A DNA stretch of 64,000 bases from Bradyrhizobium sp. B124 (GTDB lineage Bacteria; Pseudomonadota; Alphaproteobacteria; Rhizobiales; Xanthobacteraceae): contig NZ_CP152413.1 in NCBI RefSeq assembly GCF_038967635.1, forward strand, positions 5,584,001 through 5,648,000. Direction: 5' to 3'. Below the pieces are notes generated by a model, which was not told the origin of the DNA, ran no database searches, and saw only the letters and a program-made list of their open reading frames with translations. Position numbers and translations under genes: made by a program. Shown piece after piece: positions 37,358 to 48,051 of the stretch (position 1 is its first letter; the number at the start of each line of letters is the position of its first letter).

Positions 37358-38908
37358 TCACGCCGCGCGGCGCAAATCGTCGGCCAATGCACGATAGGAC
37401 AGCGCTTCGGCGAGGTGCAGCCGGCCGATCGTCTCGGCGCCGTCGAGATCGGCGAGCGTGCGCGCCACCCGCAGCACGCGGTGATAACCGCGCGCGGTGA
37501 GGTGCATGGTCTCGGCCGCTTCGCGGAGCAGCTTCTGGCCATGCGCGTCGGGCTGCGCGATGGTCTCGAGCAGCGCGCTCGGCGCTTCCGCATTGGTGCG
37601 GACATGCGGCATGCCGGCCGCCGCGAAGCGCGCAAGCTGGATGTCGCGCGCGGCCGCGACGCGGGCGGCGACCTCGGCCGAGCCCTCCGCCGGCGGCGGC
37701 AGGATCAGATCGGCCGCGGTCACGGCCGGCACCTCGATCCGCAGGTCGATCCGATCCATCAGCGGCCCGGAGATCCGCATCTGGTAATCTGAGGTGCAGC
37801 GGTCGAGCCGGCCGCGCTTGCAGGAATAGCCGGGCTCAAAGGCGTGGCCGCAGCGGCACGGGTTCATCGCTGCGACCAGCATGAAGCGCGCCGGATAGGT
37901 GACGCGATGGTTGGCCCGGCTCACCGAGACTTCGCCGTTCTCGAGCGGCTGGCGCAGCGAATCCAGCACACGCGGATCGAACTCCGGCAATTCGTCGAGG
38001 AACAGCACGCCCTGATGCGCGAGCGAGATCTCGCCCGGCTTGGCGCGCATGCCGCCGCCGGTCAGCGCCGCCATGCTGGCGGAATGATGCGGGCTGCGGA
38101 ACGGGCGCCGCGCGGTCAATGCGCCGTCGCGGATCTCGCCGGCGACGGACGCGATCATCGAGACTTCGAGCAATTCGGATGGCGACAGCGGTGGCAGGAT
38201 CGAAGGCAGCCGCGCCGCCAGCATCGATTTGCCGGCGCCGGGTGAGCCCATCATGAGCAAATGGTGTCCGCCGGCGGCGGCGATCTCGAGCGCGCGCTTT
38301 GCGCTCTCCTGGCCCTTGATGTCGCGCAGGTCGAGCAGCGCTTCCTCGCGCGCCTCGTTTTGGTCTTGCACCTTCGGCTGCGGGCGCGACAGCACCTGCG
38401 TGCCCTTGAAGTGATTGGCGATCTGGATCAGCGATTGGGCTGCGATGATCTGGATGTCCGGGCTCGCCCAGGCGGCCTCCGAGCCGCAGGCGGCCGGACA
38501 GATCAATCCCTCGTCGCGCGAATTGGCGCCGATCGCCGCCGGCAGCACGCCCGCCACCGGTGCGATCGAGCCGTCGAGCCCGAGTTCGCCAAGCACGGTG
38601 AAGCCGCTGAGCGCATCCGGCGGGATCGCCCCGATCGCCGCCATCAGGCCGAGCGCGATCGGCAGGTCGTAATGGCTGCCCTCCTTGGGCAGGTCGGCCG
38701 GCGCGAGGTTGACGGTGATGCGGCGGGCGGGAAGCGCGAGGCCGGAGGCGATCAGCGCCGAGCGCACCCGCTCGCGCGCCTCCGACACCGCCTTGTCGGG
38801 CAGGCCGACGATCGCAAACGCCGGCAATCCCGGCGCGACCTGGACCTGTACGTCGACCGCACGGGCCTCAATCCCCTCGAAAGCGACGGTGGAAACCCGC
38901 TGGACCAT
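37358..38908 (-). CDS. YifB-family Mg-chelatase-like AAA ATPase (ComM-type)
   Basis: A 516-residue protein: an N-terminal Lon-like substrate domain (VAPGLPAFAIVGLPDKAVSEARERVRSAL in pieces), Walker A MGSPGAGKSMLAARLPSILPPL, Walker B HQGVLFLDELPEF, then the Mg-chelatase C-terminal part with the zinc-like CRCGH...CKRGRLDRC cluster. ComM, the best-known relative, is a helicase for branch migration in natural transformation; in this organism the role is unproved. ATG at 38908 (MVQRVSTVAFEGIEA) is the usual start, with AGGGG upstream. Confidence 0.94.
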   Translation of the reverse strand: MVQRVSTVAFEGIEARAVDVQVQVAPGLPAFAIVGLPDKAVSEARERVRSALIASGLALPARRITVNLAPADLPKEGSHYDLPIALGLMAAIGAIPPDALSGFTVLGELGLDGSIAPVAGVLPAAIGANSRDEGLICPAACGSEAAWASPDIQIIAAQSLIQIANHFKGTQVLSRPQPKVQDQNEAREEALLDLRDIKGQESAKRALEIAAAGGHHLLMMGSPGAGKSMLAARLPSILPPLSPSELLEVSMIASVAGEIRDGALTARRPFRSPHHSASMAALTGGGMRAKPGEISLAHQGVLFLDELPEFDPRVLDSLRQPLENGEVSVSRANHRVTYPARFMLVAAMNPCRCGHAFEPGYSCKRGRLDRCTSDYQMRISGPLMDRIDLRIEVPAVTAADLILPPPAEGSAEVAARVAAARDIQLARFAAAGMPHVRTNAEAPSALLETIAQPDAHGQKLLREAAETMHLTARGYHRVLRVARTLADLDGAETIGRLHLAEALSYRALADDLRRAA

Positions 38909-39015
38909 GCTGCCCCTATCTTCCGCCACCCAAGGTAGCGGAGCGGATTGCCCAGCGCAAGAACATTAAGAGAACATCCGGGGGCGACGCGCGCCGCCCC
39001 CGGATGCGCCCGCCG

Positions 39016-39987
39016 TCACAGCGTCATCTGCATCGGCTCGGGATAGTAATGGAAGCCCTCGCCGGCCTTGGCGACGTGGCCGTAGCCGGGCCAGGCGAAG
39101 TGATAGGACATCACGGGCGTCTTGTTGGCGGCCAGCATCTCGAGCAGCTTGACCCGTGAGTTCGCCGCCTGTTTCGGATCGGTATCGTAGGAGAACTCCA
39201 TCCGCGGCCGCTCCAAGAGCAGCACCGCGTGATGCGAGAGGTCGCCGAGGAAGGCAAAGGACTTGCCGCCCGAGCTCACCATGAAGATGGTGTGGCCCAC
39301 GGTGTGGCCGGGCGCTGCGATCGCCTGCACGCCGGGCAGGAATTCCTGGCCATCCTTGAAGAACACGATGCGATCGCGCACCGGCAGCAGGTTCTTGCGG
39401 GCGTGCACCACAAAGTCCTTCAACGGACTGCCCATCTTGCCTTCGTCGGTCCAGAAATCGAGATCGCTTTGCGCGATGTAGTACTGCGCATTCGGGAACA
39501 GCGGCTTGTTGTCGGCATCGACAATGCCGCCGATATGATCGATATGCGCGTGCGACAGCACGACGGCGTCGATGTCCTCCGGCTTGATGCCGGCTTCCTT
39601 CATGCTCTTCTGCTGCCGGCCGGTGGTCGGACCGAACGCCTTCGACGTGCCCATGCCGGTATCGAACAGGATCAGTTTGTCGCCCATGTTGACGATCGGC
39701 GAGTTCTGCTCGAGCACGACATTGTCGGGCGAGAGGAAGTTGTCGGAGAGCATCTTCTTCACTTCTTCCTTCGGCACGCCGGTGAAGGTGCCGGAGGGAT
39801 CGCCGAGCGGAAGCGGGCCGTCGGAGACGACGGTCACTTCGGCATCGCCGAGAACGAAGCGGTGCCAATAGGGTGTCTGCGTGCCGAGCTTCGGCGCGCG
39901 TGCCTGCGCGGTGCCGCCGAGAAGTGTGCTGGCGCCGAGACCGGCACCGAGCGCGAGCAAGGATCGTCGTGAGACATTGAGCGTCAT
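39016..39987 (-). CDS. Tat-exported MBL-fold metallo-hydrolase
   Basis: A 323-residue metallo-beta-lactamase-fold protein. The N-terminus has a twin-arginine signal (SRRSLLALGAGLGAS, cleavage after AQA). The metal motif is SHAHIDHIGG, with later His in APGHTVGHT and Asp in LGDLSHHA and a final His near the end. Members of this AHL-lactonase/AttM-like branch hydrolyse diverse esters and lactones; the substrate cannot be told. ATG at 39987 has a strong GGAGGAAG site eight bases upstream, so the longer frame to 40122 is rejected. Confidence 0.92.
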   Translation of the reverse strand: MTLNVSRRSLLALGAGLGASTLLGGTAQARAPKLGTQTPYWHRFVLGDAEVTVVSDGPLPLGDPSGTFTGVPKEEVKKMLSDNFLSPDNVVLEQNSPIVNMGDKLILFDTGMGTSKAFGPTTGRQQKSMKEAGIKPEDIDAVVLSHAHIDHIGGIVDADNKPLFPNAQYYIAQSDLDFWTDEGKMGSPLKDFVVHARKNLLPVRDRIVFFKDGQEFLPGVQAIAAPGHTVGHTIFMVSSGGKSFAFLGDLSHHAVLLLERPRMEFSYDTDPKQAANSRVKLLEMLAANKTPVMSYHFAWPGYGHVAKAGEGFHYYPEPMQMTL

Positions 39988-40178
39988 AACGTCTTCCTCC
40001 ACAATTTTTATGATGTTTTCGCGTTGTTGCCCGCGCGTTGACCCGCCGCTTGACCTGACGCAGGCAAGAGAATGCTGCCCTCGCCCGCGCAAGCTGGCAA
40101 GTAGAATAAGGCGAACGCACACGCGCCCGTACGCTGGCTAAATTTCAGCCAGCCTGTGCAGCGCACAAGGGAGGAGGA

Positions 40179-41126
40179 TTATTTCGCGGCGCGCTTCTTC
40201 TCGATGGTATCCCAGATCATCGCTGCGACATCCGGGCCGTTGAGCCGCTGGATGGCGCGGATGCCGGTCGGCGAGGTGACGTTGATCTCGGTCAAATTGC
40301 CGTCGATCACGTCGATGCCGACGAACAGCAGGCCGCGTTCGCGCAGCGCAGGTCCAAGTGTGGCGCAGATTTCGCGCTCGCGATCCGAGAGCTCGGTCGC
40401 CTTGGCCGCACCGCCGCGCACCATGTTGGAGCGCAGATCGTCGGCTGCCGGCACGCGGTTGACGGCGCCGGCGAATTCGCCGTCGACCAGGATGATGCGC
40501 TTGTCGCCATGCTTCACCTCGGGGAGGAAGCGCTGGATCACCCAGGCCTCCTTGAAGGTCACCGAGAACATGTCGAACAGCGAGCCGAAGTTCATGTCCT
40601 CCGGCAGCACGCGGAAGACCGCGGCGCCGCCATGGCCGTGCAACGGTTTCATCACGACGGCGCCGTGCTGGTCGCGGAACGCGTTGATCTCGTCGAGGTC
40701 GCGCGAGATCAGGGTCGGCGGCATCAGCTGCGGGAAATTCATCACGAACAGCTTTTCCGGCGCGTTGCGCACGCTGGCCGGATCGTTGACGACCAGGGTG
40801 CTCGGATGGATGCGCTCGAGGAAATGCGTCGAGGTGATGTAGGCGAGGTCGAACGGCGGGTCCTGCCGCAGCAGCACGACGTCGAAGCCGTTGAGCGCCT
40901 CCCGCTTCGGCTCGCCCAGCGTGAAGTGATCGCCGACCTCGTCGCGTACGGTGAGAGGCTGCACCGGCGCCACCAGCTCCTCGCCGCGCAGCGACAGCTT
41001 GTCGGGCGTGTAGTAGGAAATGCCGTGGCCGCGCTTCTGCGCCTCGAGCAGCAGCGCGAAGGTCGAATCGCCGCGGATGTTGATGCGCGCGATGGGATCC
41101 ATCTGGACGGCGATCTTCAATTTCAT
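40179..41126 (-). CDS. gshB: Glutathione synthetase
   Basis: A 315-residue ATP-grasp enzyme joining gamma-glutamylcysteine and glycine. It starts [32 protein letters not shown] (in pieces), and has [29 protein letters not shown] and [18 protein letters not shown], all typical. It provides glutathione for redox and stress tolerance, important in nodulating rhizobia. It is the last of the rsmI-yraN-gshB string. Confidence 0.97.
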   Translation of the reverse strand: MKLKIAVQMDPIARINIRGDSTFALLLEAQKRGHGISYYTPDKLSLRGEELVAPVQPLTVRDEVGDHFTLGEPKREALNGFDVVLLRQDPPFDLAYITSTHFLERIHPSTLVVNDPASVRNAPEKLFVMNFPQLMPPTLISRDLDEINAFRDQHGAVVMKPLHGHGGAAVFRVLPEDMNFGSLFDMFSVTFKEAWVIQRFLPEVKHGDKRIILVDGEFAGAVNRVPAADDLRSNMVRGGAAKATELSDREREICATLGPALRERGLLFVGIDVIDGNLTEINVTSPTGIRAIQRLNGPDVAAMIWDTIEKKRAAK

Positions 41127-41156
41127 AAGCGTGTCCCGCGAGGTCTGAGGGTAACT

Positions 41157-41540
41157 TTAAGGGCTTGCGTCGAATGCCGCTAACAAATGGCGCGGCAGGC
41201 TCTTCGGCGCAATCAGCACGGCGTCGAATCTGAGATCAAATTCGGCATGTTCGGGATGCGCCATCAGCCAGGCCTGGGCGGCGTTGACGATGCGCTGCTG
41301 CTGGCGCGGCGTCACCGCATAGGCGGCGTCGTCGAGGCTGGCACGGGCCTTGACCTCGACGAAGGCGAGCAGATTGCGCCGGCGCACCACCAGGTCGATC
41401 TCGCCATAGGGGGTGCGGAAGCGCCTTGCCAGGATGCGATAGCCCTTGGCGATCAGAAGCGCCGCGGCGCGGCTTTCGGCCGAGATGCCGGTGCGGAATG
41501 CCGCGACGCGTTCAGGCGAGGCGCTGTCAGTCTTCGCCAT
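41157..41540 (-). CDS. YraN/UPF0102 family protein
   Basis: A 127-residue protein of the endonuclease-like UPF0102 family. The PD-(D/E)XK-type core is [28 protein letters not shown], with [21 protein letters not shown] before and [13 protein letters not shown] after. The biochemical role is not established. ATG at 41540 gives the family length and overlaps the end of rsmI by 14 bases, the standard rsmI-yraN arrangement. Confidence 0.93.
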   Translation of the reverse strand: MAKTDSASPERVAAFRTGISAESRAAALLIAKGYRILARRFRTPYGEIDLVVRRRNLLAFVEVKARASLDDAAYAVTPRQQQRIVNAAQAWLMAHPEHAEFDLRFDAVLIAPKSLPRHLLAAFDASP

Positions 41541-42492
41541 CGCCGTCCCCGATGGTCTTGGCAATTTCTTTGGCGAGCTCGAGGGCGCGGGCGTAGACCT
41601 CGCGGCGCGGCCGACCCGACAGCTCGACGGCGTGCGCCACCGCATCCTTGACGCTGCCGCGCGCGAGCTGCACGCGCAGGAGATCGTCGAGTGCGTCCTG
41701 GCCCATCATGCCGGCATCGTCTGGTGGCGGCCCGATGACGAGCACGAATTCGCCGCGCGTCTCCAGCGCGTCCGCGCCTGCCGCAAGCTCGGCGACCGGC
41801 GCGCGCTTGACCTCCTCATGCAGCTTGGTCAGCTCGCGGCAGATCGCCGCATCGCGTCCAGCCATGATCGCGGCGAGATCGCGCAGCGTGTCCTGCACGC
41901 GATTGCCGGATTCGAACATCACGAGCGTCGCATCGATCCGGGCGAGCTCGGTAAGCCGCGCGCGGCGCGCGTGCTCCTTCGCCGGCAAAAATCCCTCGAA
42001 GAAGAACCGGTCGGTCGGCAGCGCCGCAACCGACAGCGCTGATAGCACCGATGATGGCCCCGGCACCGAGATGACGGCATGCCCGGCGGCGCAGACGTCG
42101 CGCACCAGCTTGAAGCCGGGATCGGAGATCAGCGGCGTGCCGGCATCGGAAACCAGCGCGATCGAGGCGCCCTGCGCCAGCCGCTCGAGGATCTTGGGCC
42201 GGGCCTGGGCCGCGTTGTGCTCGTGATAGAGCGCCAGCTCGGCGGTGATTGCGTAACGTTCGGTCAGCCGGCGCGTAATCCTGGTGTCCTCGCAGGCGAT
42301 GACGTCGACGCCCGCCAGCGTCTCCAGCGCGCGAAGGGTGACGTCGGCGAGATTTCCGATCGGGGTCGCCACCAGATGGAGCCCGGGCGCGGCCTTTGGC
42401 GCAGCAAGCTGCTGGCCGCCGATCGAAAAGGTCCTGGCCGCTGTGCCTGTCGTGGCATCGGAATGGTGGAGGGAACTGGCTTTTGCGCGCAT
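41527..42492 (-). CDS. rsmI: 16S rRNA (cytidine-1402-2'-O) methyltransferase RsmI
   Basis: A 321-residue tetrapyrrole-methylase-fold enzyme that 2'-O-methylates C1402 in the ribosomal P site. [47 protein letters not shown] and [20 protein letters not shown] are family hallmarks. A poorly conserved extension of about 35 residues precedes the domain. It is divergent from the lipoprotein gene 42712-43926, as rsmI and lpoA are in E. coli. Confidence 0.96.
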   Translation of the reverse strand: MRAKASSLHHSDATTGTAARTFSIGGQQLAAPKAAPGLHLVATPIGNLADVTLRALETLAGVDVIACEDTRITRRLTERYAITAELALYHEHNAAQARPKILERLAQGASIALVSDAGTPLISDPGFKLVRDVCAAGHAVISVPGPSSVLSALSVAALPTDRFFFEGFLPAKEHARRARLTELARIDATLVMFESGNRVQDTLRDLAAIMAGRDAAICRELTKLHEEVKRAPVAELAAGADALETRGEFVLVIGPPPDDAGMMGQDALDDLLRVQLARGSVKDAVAHAVELSGRPRREVYARALELAKEIAKTIGDGDGED

Positions 42493-42711
42493 AATGCCAA
42501 TCTAGAGGGATGGCAGCACTTGCGCCACATCCGGCAACCGCGATGACGGTAGGCGGTTGCTGAGGGAAACGGGAGCCGCGGCAACGGCGCCGCGAGGCCA
42601 TAATCCTTTTGTTTTAGTTAACTATTCGCCGACAATATGCCTGAATCCACCCGCCTCATCAGAGCTGGATGGAGTCCTGGCCGATCCTGGTCGGTCAAGA
42701 GAAGAGAGACG

Positions 42712-43926
42712 ATGGCAGGCCCGCATCACCGCATGTCCCCGCCGTCGGGCACGACCCGGCGAACCGCGCTAGGTCTGCTCGTGGGCGCGCCGTTGCTGAC
42801 GGCCTGTTCTGGCGTCCAGCAGAGCCTGAGCCAGTTTTCCAGCCCGTTCGGCGGCAACCAGGAAGCCGGTCCTGCCGGGCCGCCGCAACAGCCGCAGGCG
42901 GTCGGCACCGGGCAAGTCAAGATCGGGCTGATCCTGCCGCTGTCGGCCTCCGGCAATGCCGGGCTCGCCGCGCAGTCGATGCGGAACGCCGCCGAAATGG
43001 CGCTGGCGGAATTTCAGAACCCCAACATTCAACTCCTGATCAAGGACGATGGCGGCAGCCCGCAAGGTGCGGCGCAGGGCACCCAGCAGGCGCTGTCCGA
43101 GGGCGCCGAGATCATTCTGGGACCGCTGTTCGCAGGCTCGGTGCCCGCCACCGCGCAACTGACGCGGCCGCGCGGCACCTCGGTGATCGCATTCTCCACC
43201 GATTCGAGCGTCGCCGGGCGCGGCGTCTATCTGCTGAGTTTCCTGCCGGAGTCCGACATCAATCGGATCGTCGACTATTCCTCGGGGATCGGAAAACGCT
43301 CGTTCGCCGCGATGGTGCCGGACAACGCCTATGGCAACGTGGTCGAGGCCGCGTTCAAGCAGGCGGTCGGCCGCAAGAACGGCCGCGTCGTTGCCTTCGA
43401 GAAATATGGCGCCGACCGCGCGACGCCGGCGCGGACCGTGGCCCAGGCGCTCGGCCAGGCCGACGCGCTGCTGCTCGCCGACGACGGCGATTCGGTGGTC
43501 GCGACCGCCGACGCACTCACCGCAGCGGGTGCCAATCTGCGCAACATCCAGCTGCTCGGCACCGGGCTGTGGGACAATCCGCGGGTGTTCGCGAGCCCGG
43601 TCCTGCAGGGCGGCCTCTACGCCGCGCCCGATCCGTCCGGCTTCCGCAGCTTCGCCGGCCGCTATCGCGCCAAATACGGCGGCGAGCCGGTGCGCACCGC
43701 AACGCTTGCCTATGACGCCGTGGCGCTGATGGCGGCGCTGGCGCGCACCCAGGGCGCGCAGCGTTTTGCGCCGGAGACGCTGACCAATCCATCCGGCTTT
43801 GCCGGCATCGATGGTCTGTTCCGTTTCCGCTCCGACGGCACCAATGAACGCGGCCTTGCCGTCATGAAGGTGGCTTCCGGCGGCGGCACGCCGGTCGCCG
43901 GCTCGCCGAAGAGCTTTGGCGCTTAA
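42712..43926 (+). CDS. Penicillin-binding protein activator (LpoA-like lipoprotein)
   Basis: A 404-residue lipoprotein. A signal with basic start and lipobox LLTAC (GAPLLTACSGVQQ) is followed by a periplasmic-binding-protein fold (VKIGLILPLSASGNAGLAAQSMRNAAEMAL, LGPLFAGSVPATAQLTRPRG, SFLPESDINRIVDYSSGIG). By position opposite rsmI-yraN it is the LpoA counterpart, which activates class A PBPs at the outer membrane; a function in this organism is inferred. ATG at 42712 is favoured because it places a normal-length signal peptide; an ATG at 42637 would bury it. It converges on hemW. Confidence 0.88.
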   Translation: MAGPHHRMSPPSGTTRRTALGLLVGAPLLTACSGVQQSLSQFSSPFGGNQEAGPAGPPQQPQAVGTGQVKIGLILPLSASGNAGLAAQSMRNAAEMALAEFQNPNIQLLIKDDGGSPQGAAQGTQQALSEGAEIILGPLFAGSVPATAQLTRPRGTSVIAFSTDSSVAGRGVYLLSFLPESDINRIVDYSSGIGKRSFAAMVPDNAYGNVVEAAFKQAVGRKNGRVVAFEKYGADRATPARTVAQALGQADALLLADDGDSVVATADALTAAGANLRNIQLLGTGLWDNPRVFASPVLQGGLYAAPDPSGFRSFAGRYRAKYGGEPVRTATLAYDAVALMAALARTQGAQRFAPETLTNPSGFAGIDGLFRFRSDGTNERGLAVMKVASGGGTPVAGSPKSFGA

Positions 43927-44017
43927 CTTTCGTCAGGCGGTCAAGCTGCCTTGTCGAGCGCCGGAACCCGCCAGCTACTTTGCATGGGGTTGTTTTCGAT
44001 ATTTTGGCAGCGTGCAC

Positions 44018-44122
44018 CTAGACCGTTTTCGAGCGAAGTGGATACCGGTTCGCGTGAAGAAAACGCGTCAAAACAAGAATCTGGAGCCCCGTTCCGATTC
44101 AATCGGAACGGGATAGGCTCTA
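44018..44122. repeat. Intergenic repeat with a terminator-like hairpin
   Basis: A repeat of the CCTAGACCGTTTTCG...GGCTCTAGG kind, whose right part holds a near-perfect hairpin CCCGTTCCGATT / AATCGGAACGGG at 44088-44112. It fills the gap between the convergent lipoprotein gene and hemW and runs into the hemW stop codon; it probably ends transcription from both sides. Confidence 0.7.
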
Positions 44123-45277
44123 GGCGGCGAGATCCGCGACGACCGCGTCGAGCACCGGAAATCCCGACTTGGTCACGCGCAGCCGTCCGTCGGCATCGAC
44201 GGCGATGGCGCCTTCCTCGCGCAGCATCGCGATCCGGTGCGGGTCGAGCTTGCGGCCGGAAAGCTTCGCATAGCGCGTGGGATCGATACCTTCGGCGAGC
44301 CGCAGCCCCATCAGGAGGAATTCGTCGGCGCGCTCTTCGCTGTTGAGGCTGTCATCGGTGACGACGCCATGGCCCCGCTCCTCGACGTTCAACAGCCAGG
44401 CCTCGGGGCGCCGCTCGGTCGCGGTTGCGTGCCTGACGCCGTCGATGTCGAGCCTGCCATGCGCGCCGGGGCCGATACCGGCATATTGCTCGCCGCGCCA
44501 ATAGACGAGGTTGTGCTTGCACTCGGCGCCGGTGCGGGCGTGGTTGGAGATCTCGTAGGCCGGCAGTCCTTCGCGGGCGCAGACCTCCTGCGTCACGTCG
44601 TAGAGCGCGCGCGCGGTCGCTTCATCCGGGGTCTGCAATTTGCCGGCGGCATGCAGCCCGAAGAACGGCGTGCCTTCCTCGATCGTGAGCTGATAGAGCG
44701 ACAGATGCTCGGCCGCTTCCGAGATCGCCTGCTTCAATTCGTTGGCCCACATCTGCGGCGTCTGGTCGGGCCGCGCGTAGATCAGGTCGAACGAGTAACG
44801 GTCGAACGCGTTTCGCGCGATCGCAACCGCGTCGAGCGCTTCGCGCGCGGTATGCAAGCGGCCCAATGCCTTGAGCGACGCATCGTCCAGCGCCTGCACG
44901 CCGAGCGAGACGCGATTGACGCCGGCTGCGCGATAGCCGCGAAAGCGCGTCGCCTCGACGCTGGTCGGATTGGCCTCGAGCGTCACCTCGACATCGCGCG
45001 AGACCTGCCAGTGCTTGCCGATCGCATCGAGCACGGCGCCGACGGTCTGCGGCTGCATCAGCGAGGGTGTGCCGCCGCCGAGGAAGATCGAGGACACTTC
45101 GCGTCCCGGCACCCGTGCCGCCGTGGTCTCGATCTCGCGGGCGAACGCGCGCACGAAGCGCGCCTCGTCGACCGGCGCGTGCCGGACGTGGCTGTTGAAA
45201 TCGCAATACGGGCATTTGGACAGGCAGAACGGCCAGTGCACGTAGACGCCGAAAGCTTCTCGTTCAGCGTGGCTCAA
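44120..45277 (-). CDS. hemW: Radical SAM haem chaperone HemW
   Basis: A 385-residue radical SAM protein. The [4Fe-4S] motif is [10 protein letters not shown] (CxxxCxxC) near residue 18, then [24 protein letters not shown] and [21 protein letters not shown], with the HemW C-terminal domain. HemW carries haem to target proteins; the older name is oxygen-independent coproporphyrinogen III oxidase-like, and the missing extra Cys of HemN supports HemW. The start overlaps rdgB by 14 bases, so rph-rdgB-hemW form an operon. Confidence 0.95.
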   Translation of the reverse strand: MSHAEREAFGVYVHWPFCLSKCPYCDFNSHVRHAPVDEARFVRAFAREIETTAARVPGREVSSIFLGGGTPSLMQPQTVGAVLDAIGKHWQVSRDVEVTLEANPTSVEATRFRGYRAAGVNRVSLGVQALDDASLKALGRLHTAREALDAVAIARNAFDRYSFDLIYARPDQTPQMWANELKQAISEAAEHLSLYQLTIEEGTPFFGLHAAGKLQTPDEATARALYDVTQEVCAREGLPAYEISNHARTGAECKHNLVYWRGEQYAGIGPGAHGRLDIDGVRHATATERRPEAWLLNVEERGHGVVTDDSLNSEERADEFLLMGLRLAEGIDPTRYAKLSGRKLDPHRIAMLREEGAIAVDADGRLRVTKSGFPVLDAVVADLAA

Positions 45278-45899
45278 GGCAGATCTCCGCGAGCTTCACG
45301 AAAGCGCGGGCGCGATGCGACAGGCCGAGCCCGAGCGGCGGCAGGCCGTGCTTCTCGATGCTGCTCATCTCGCCAAAGGTCCGCGTGTGCCCGTCGGGCA
45401 GGAAAGCCGGATCATAGCCGAATCCGGCGGTGCCGCGCGGCGGCCAGACCAGGGTTCCATCGGCGCGGGCCTCGACCTCTTCGAGGTGATCGTCCGGCCA
45501 GGCCACGCACAGTGCGGAGACGAAGTGCGCACTTCGGCGGTCCGGCGCGGTGGCGCCGCGCTCCTGCAGCAGGCGCTCGATCCGCGTCATCGCCGCCATG
45601 AAGTCCTTGCCCTCGCCGGCCCAGCGCGCCGAGTAGATCCCGGGCGCGCCATCGAGCGCGTCGACCACGAGGCCGGAATCGTCGGCGAAAGCCGGCAGTC
45701 CCGTCGCCTTCGCGGCCTCGATGGCCTTGATCGCCGCGTTGGCGCGAAAGCTGTCGCCGGTCTCCTCGGGCTCGGCGAGACCGAGCTCGCCGGCCGACAC
45801 CGCCTCCACGCCGTGCGGCGCCAGCAGTTCCCGCATCTCGGCAAGCTTGCCGGGATTATGGGTGGCGATGACGAGCCTTCCGGTGATTCGGCGGTGCAT
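45264..45899 (-). CDS. rdgB: Non-canonical purine NTP pyrophosphatase (RdgB/HAM1)
   Basis: A 211-residue enzyme that removes dITP, ITP and [21 protein letters not shown] opens the domain, followed by [53 protein letters not shown] and the conserved SHRARA. ATG at 45899 is preferred over a TTG six bases earlier. It lies between rph and hemW, an order widespread in alphaproteobacteria. Confidence 0.96.
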   Translation of the reverse strand: MHRRITGRLVIATHNPGKLAEMRELLAPHGVEAVSAGELGLAEPEETGDSFRANAAIKAIEAAKATGLPAFADDSGLVVDALDGAPGIYSARWAGEGKDFMAAMTRIERLLQERGATAPDRRSAHFVSALCVAWPDDHLEEVEARADGTLVWPPRGTAGFGYDPAFLPDGHTRTFGEMSSIEKHGLPPLGLGLSHRARAFVKLAEICLEPR

Positions 45900-45910
45900 G
45901 ACCAATCTGA

Positions 45911-46624
45911 CTACGCCACCGCGATCTTTTGCAAGTCGACCAGACGCGCGACACCTTTGCGCGCCAGTGCCATCAGCGCCAGGAATTCACCTTCCGAGAA
46001 CGGCGTCTTCTCGGCGGTGCCCTGCACCTCGATGATGCGGCCGTCGCCGGTCATGACGAAATTGGCGTCGGTGTCGGCCTCGGAGTCCTCGGCATAGTCG
46101 AGATCGAGCACCGGCGTGCCCTGGTAGATGCCGCAGGAAATCGCCGCCACGTTGTCGCGCAACACGTTGGTCTTCAGCATGTTGCGGGTCTTCATCCAGT
46201 TGATGCAGTCGGCCAGCGCCACCCAGGCACCGGTGATCGAGGCGGTGCGGGTGCCGCCATCGGCCTGGATGACGTCGCAATCGACCGTGATCTGGCGCTC
46301 GCCGAGCGCCTCGAGGTCGACGGCCGCGCGCAGCGAGCGGCCGATCAGCCGCTGGATCTCGACCGTGCGGCCGCCCTGCTTGCCGGCGGAGGCCTCGCGG
46401 CGGGTGCGTTCCAGGGTGGCGCGCGGCAGCATGCCGTATTCGGCGGTGACCCAGCCGCGGCCCTGGCCCTTCAGCCAAGGCGGCAACCGCTCTTCCAACG
46501 TGGCGGTCACCAGCACATGGGTGTCGCCGAACTTCACCATGCAGGAACCCTCGGCATATTTGACGACGCCGCGTTCCAGCGACACGGGACGCAGTTCATC
46601 GGGCGCACGGCGGCTTGGCCGCAT
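45911..46624 (-). CDS. rph: Ribonuclease PH
   Basis: A 237-residue phosphorolytic 3'-exoribonuclease for tRNA 3' maturation. [34 protein letters not shown] (in pieces), [27 protein letters not shown] with the phosphate-site Arg, and [18 protein letters not shown] are typical. ATG at 46624 is the family start; the longer frame to 46885 runs into the hrcA region. It is divergent from hrcA. Confidence 0.96.
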   Translation of the reverse strand: MRPSRRAPDELRPVSLERGVVKYAEGSCMVKFGDTHVLVTATLEERLPPWLKGQGRGWVTAEYGMLPRATLERTRREASAGKQGGRTVEIQRLIGRSLRAAVDLEALGERQITVDCDVIQADGGTRTASITGAWVALADCINWMKTRNMLKTNVLRDNVAAISCGIYQGTPVLDLDYAEDSEADTDANFVMTGDGRIIEVQGTAEKTPFSEGEFLALMALARKGVARLVDLQKIAVA

Positions 46625-46798
46625 TGGAAATCCTCCAGAATTCCGAGAAAGTGGGTTGGGCGTGCTTGTAGGAGGGGGAAGGGGCAGCGGCAAGGGTTTT
46701 CGGCCCCGGGATGGTCCGGTGCCAGGGTGGCCGAATGCACGCTTGTCACAGGCCTCCGGGAGCGACAGATTAGGCAGCAATTGTGAAGGACTGGGAGT

Positions 46799-47887
46799 GT
46801 GACGCACCACGATCCGATAGGCCTGATCGCGCCGCATGCAGGGCTCGCCCAGCTCAACGAGCGTTCGCGCGACATTTTTCGTCAAATCGTCGAAAGCTAT
46901 CTCGCGACCGGCGAGCCGGTCGGTTCGCGCAATATCTCGCGCCTGATCGCATTACCGCTGTCGCCGGCCTCGGTCCGCAATGTGATGTCGGATCTCGAGC
47001 AGCTCGGCCTGATCTATGCGCCGCACACCTCGGCGGGCCGGCTGCCGACCGAACTCGGCCTGCGCTTCTTCGTCGACGCCCTGATGCAGGTCGGCGACCT
47101 CACCGAGGCCGAGCGGCAATCGATCCAGACCCAGCTTGCTGCCGTCGGCCGTGCGCAATCGGTCGAGGCGGCGCTTGGCGAAGCGTTGACGCGGCTGTCG
47201 GGGCTGACCCGTGCGGCGGCGGTGGTGCTGACGCAGAAGTCGAACGCGCGGCTGAAGCACATCGAATTCGTGCGGCTGGAGCCGGAGAAAGCGCTGGTCG
47301 TGCTGGTCGGCGAAGACGGCCAGGTCGAAAACCGGGTGCTGGCATTGCCGCCGGGCGTTCCCTCCTCGGCCCTGATCGAAGCGACCAATTTCCTCAATGC
47401 GCGGATTCGCGGCCGGACGCTGGCCGAAGCGCGGCTCGAGCTCGAGACGGCATTGACGCAAAACCGCGCCGAGCTCGATCAGCTCACGCAAAAGGTCGTC
47501 GCGGCCGGCATCGCGAGCTGGTCCGGCGGCGAGAGCGAGGACCGCCAACTGATCGTGCGCGGTCACGCCAATCTGCTCGAGGATCTGCATGCGCTGGACG
47601 ATCTCGAGCGCATCAAGTCGCTGTTCGACGATCTCGAGACCAAGCGCGGCGTGATCGATCTGCTTGGCCGTGCCGAGCGCGGCGAGGGCGTGCGGATCTT
47701 CATCGGCTCGGAGAACAAGCTGTTTTCGCTGTCGGGTTCCTCCACCATCATCGCGCCCTACGGCGACGCCCAGGGCCGGATCGTCGGCGTCCTCGGCGTG
47801 ATCGGACCGACGCGGCTGAACTATGCGCGGGTGATCCCGACCGTCGACTATGCCGCGCGCATCGTCAGCAAGATGCTGGGTGGCTGA
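46799..47887 (+). CDS. hrcA: Heat-inducible transcription repressor HrcA
   Basis: A 362-residue repressor that binds CIRCE operators ahead of groESL-type operons. The N-terminal winged helix is [31 protein letters not shown] and [35 protein letters not shown]; the GAF-like C-terminal part includes [24 protein letters not shown] and [31 protein letters not shown] at 46799 is the start (the preceding GTG at 46797 is followed at once by a stop). No CIRCE sequence was seen in this window, so its targets lie elsewhere. grpE is downstream. Confidence 0.96.
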   Translation: MTHHDPIGLIAPHAGLAQLNERSRDIFRQIVESYLATGEPVGSRNISRLIALPLSPASVRNVMSDLEQLGLIYAPHTSAGRLPTELGLRFFVDALMQVGDLTEAERQSIQTQLAAVGRAQSVEAALGEALTRLSGLTRAAAVVLTQKSNARLKHIEFVRLEPEKALVVLVGEDGQVENRVLALPPGVPSSALIEATNFLNARIRGRTLAEARLELETALTQNRAELDQLTQKVVAAGIASWSGGESEDRQLIVRGHANLLEDLHALDDLERIKSLFDDLETKRGVIDLLGRAERGEGVRIFIGSENKLFSLSGSSTIIAPYGDAQGRIVGVLGVIGPTRLNYARVIPTVDYAARIVSKMLGG

Positions 47888-47967
47888 GCGGACTGGATTT
47901 CGCCTTCATTTGACGGGTTTTCTTCGCCCGAACTGGAGATCCCACTGCCTGAGGCCGGTATGTTGCG

Positions 47968-47996
47968 CTTGATTTTCGCCGCCCAAAGCACGATAT
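47968..47996 (+). promoter_or_regulatory. Possible RpoH promoter for grpE
   Basis: CTTGAT, a 17-base spacer, then CGATAT fits the alphaproteobacterial heat-shock sigma pattern CTTG...C-N-ATAT loosely. It lies 56 bases ahead of the grpE start. One base of the preferred CC in the -10 element is missing. Confidence 0.4.
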
Positions 47997-48051
47997 CCCG
48001 GGCAGCAATCCCCAAGATTTGAACCGACGCGAGTTTTCGAGAAGGCAAGCC

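Noticed and set aside
46625..46798. A CIRCE operator ahead of hrcA
   Set aside because: The rph-hrcA gap was read for TTAGCACTC-N9-GAGTGCTAA and nothing close was seen; the same holds ahead of dnaK.
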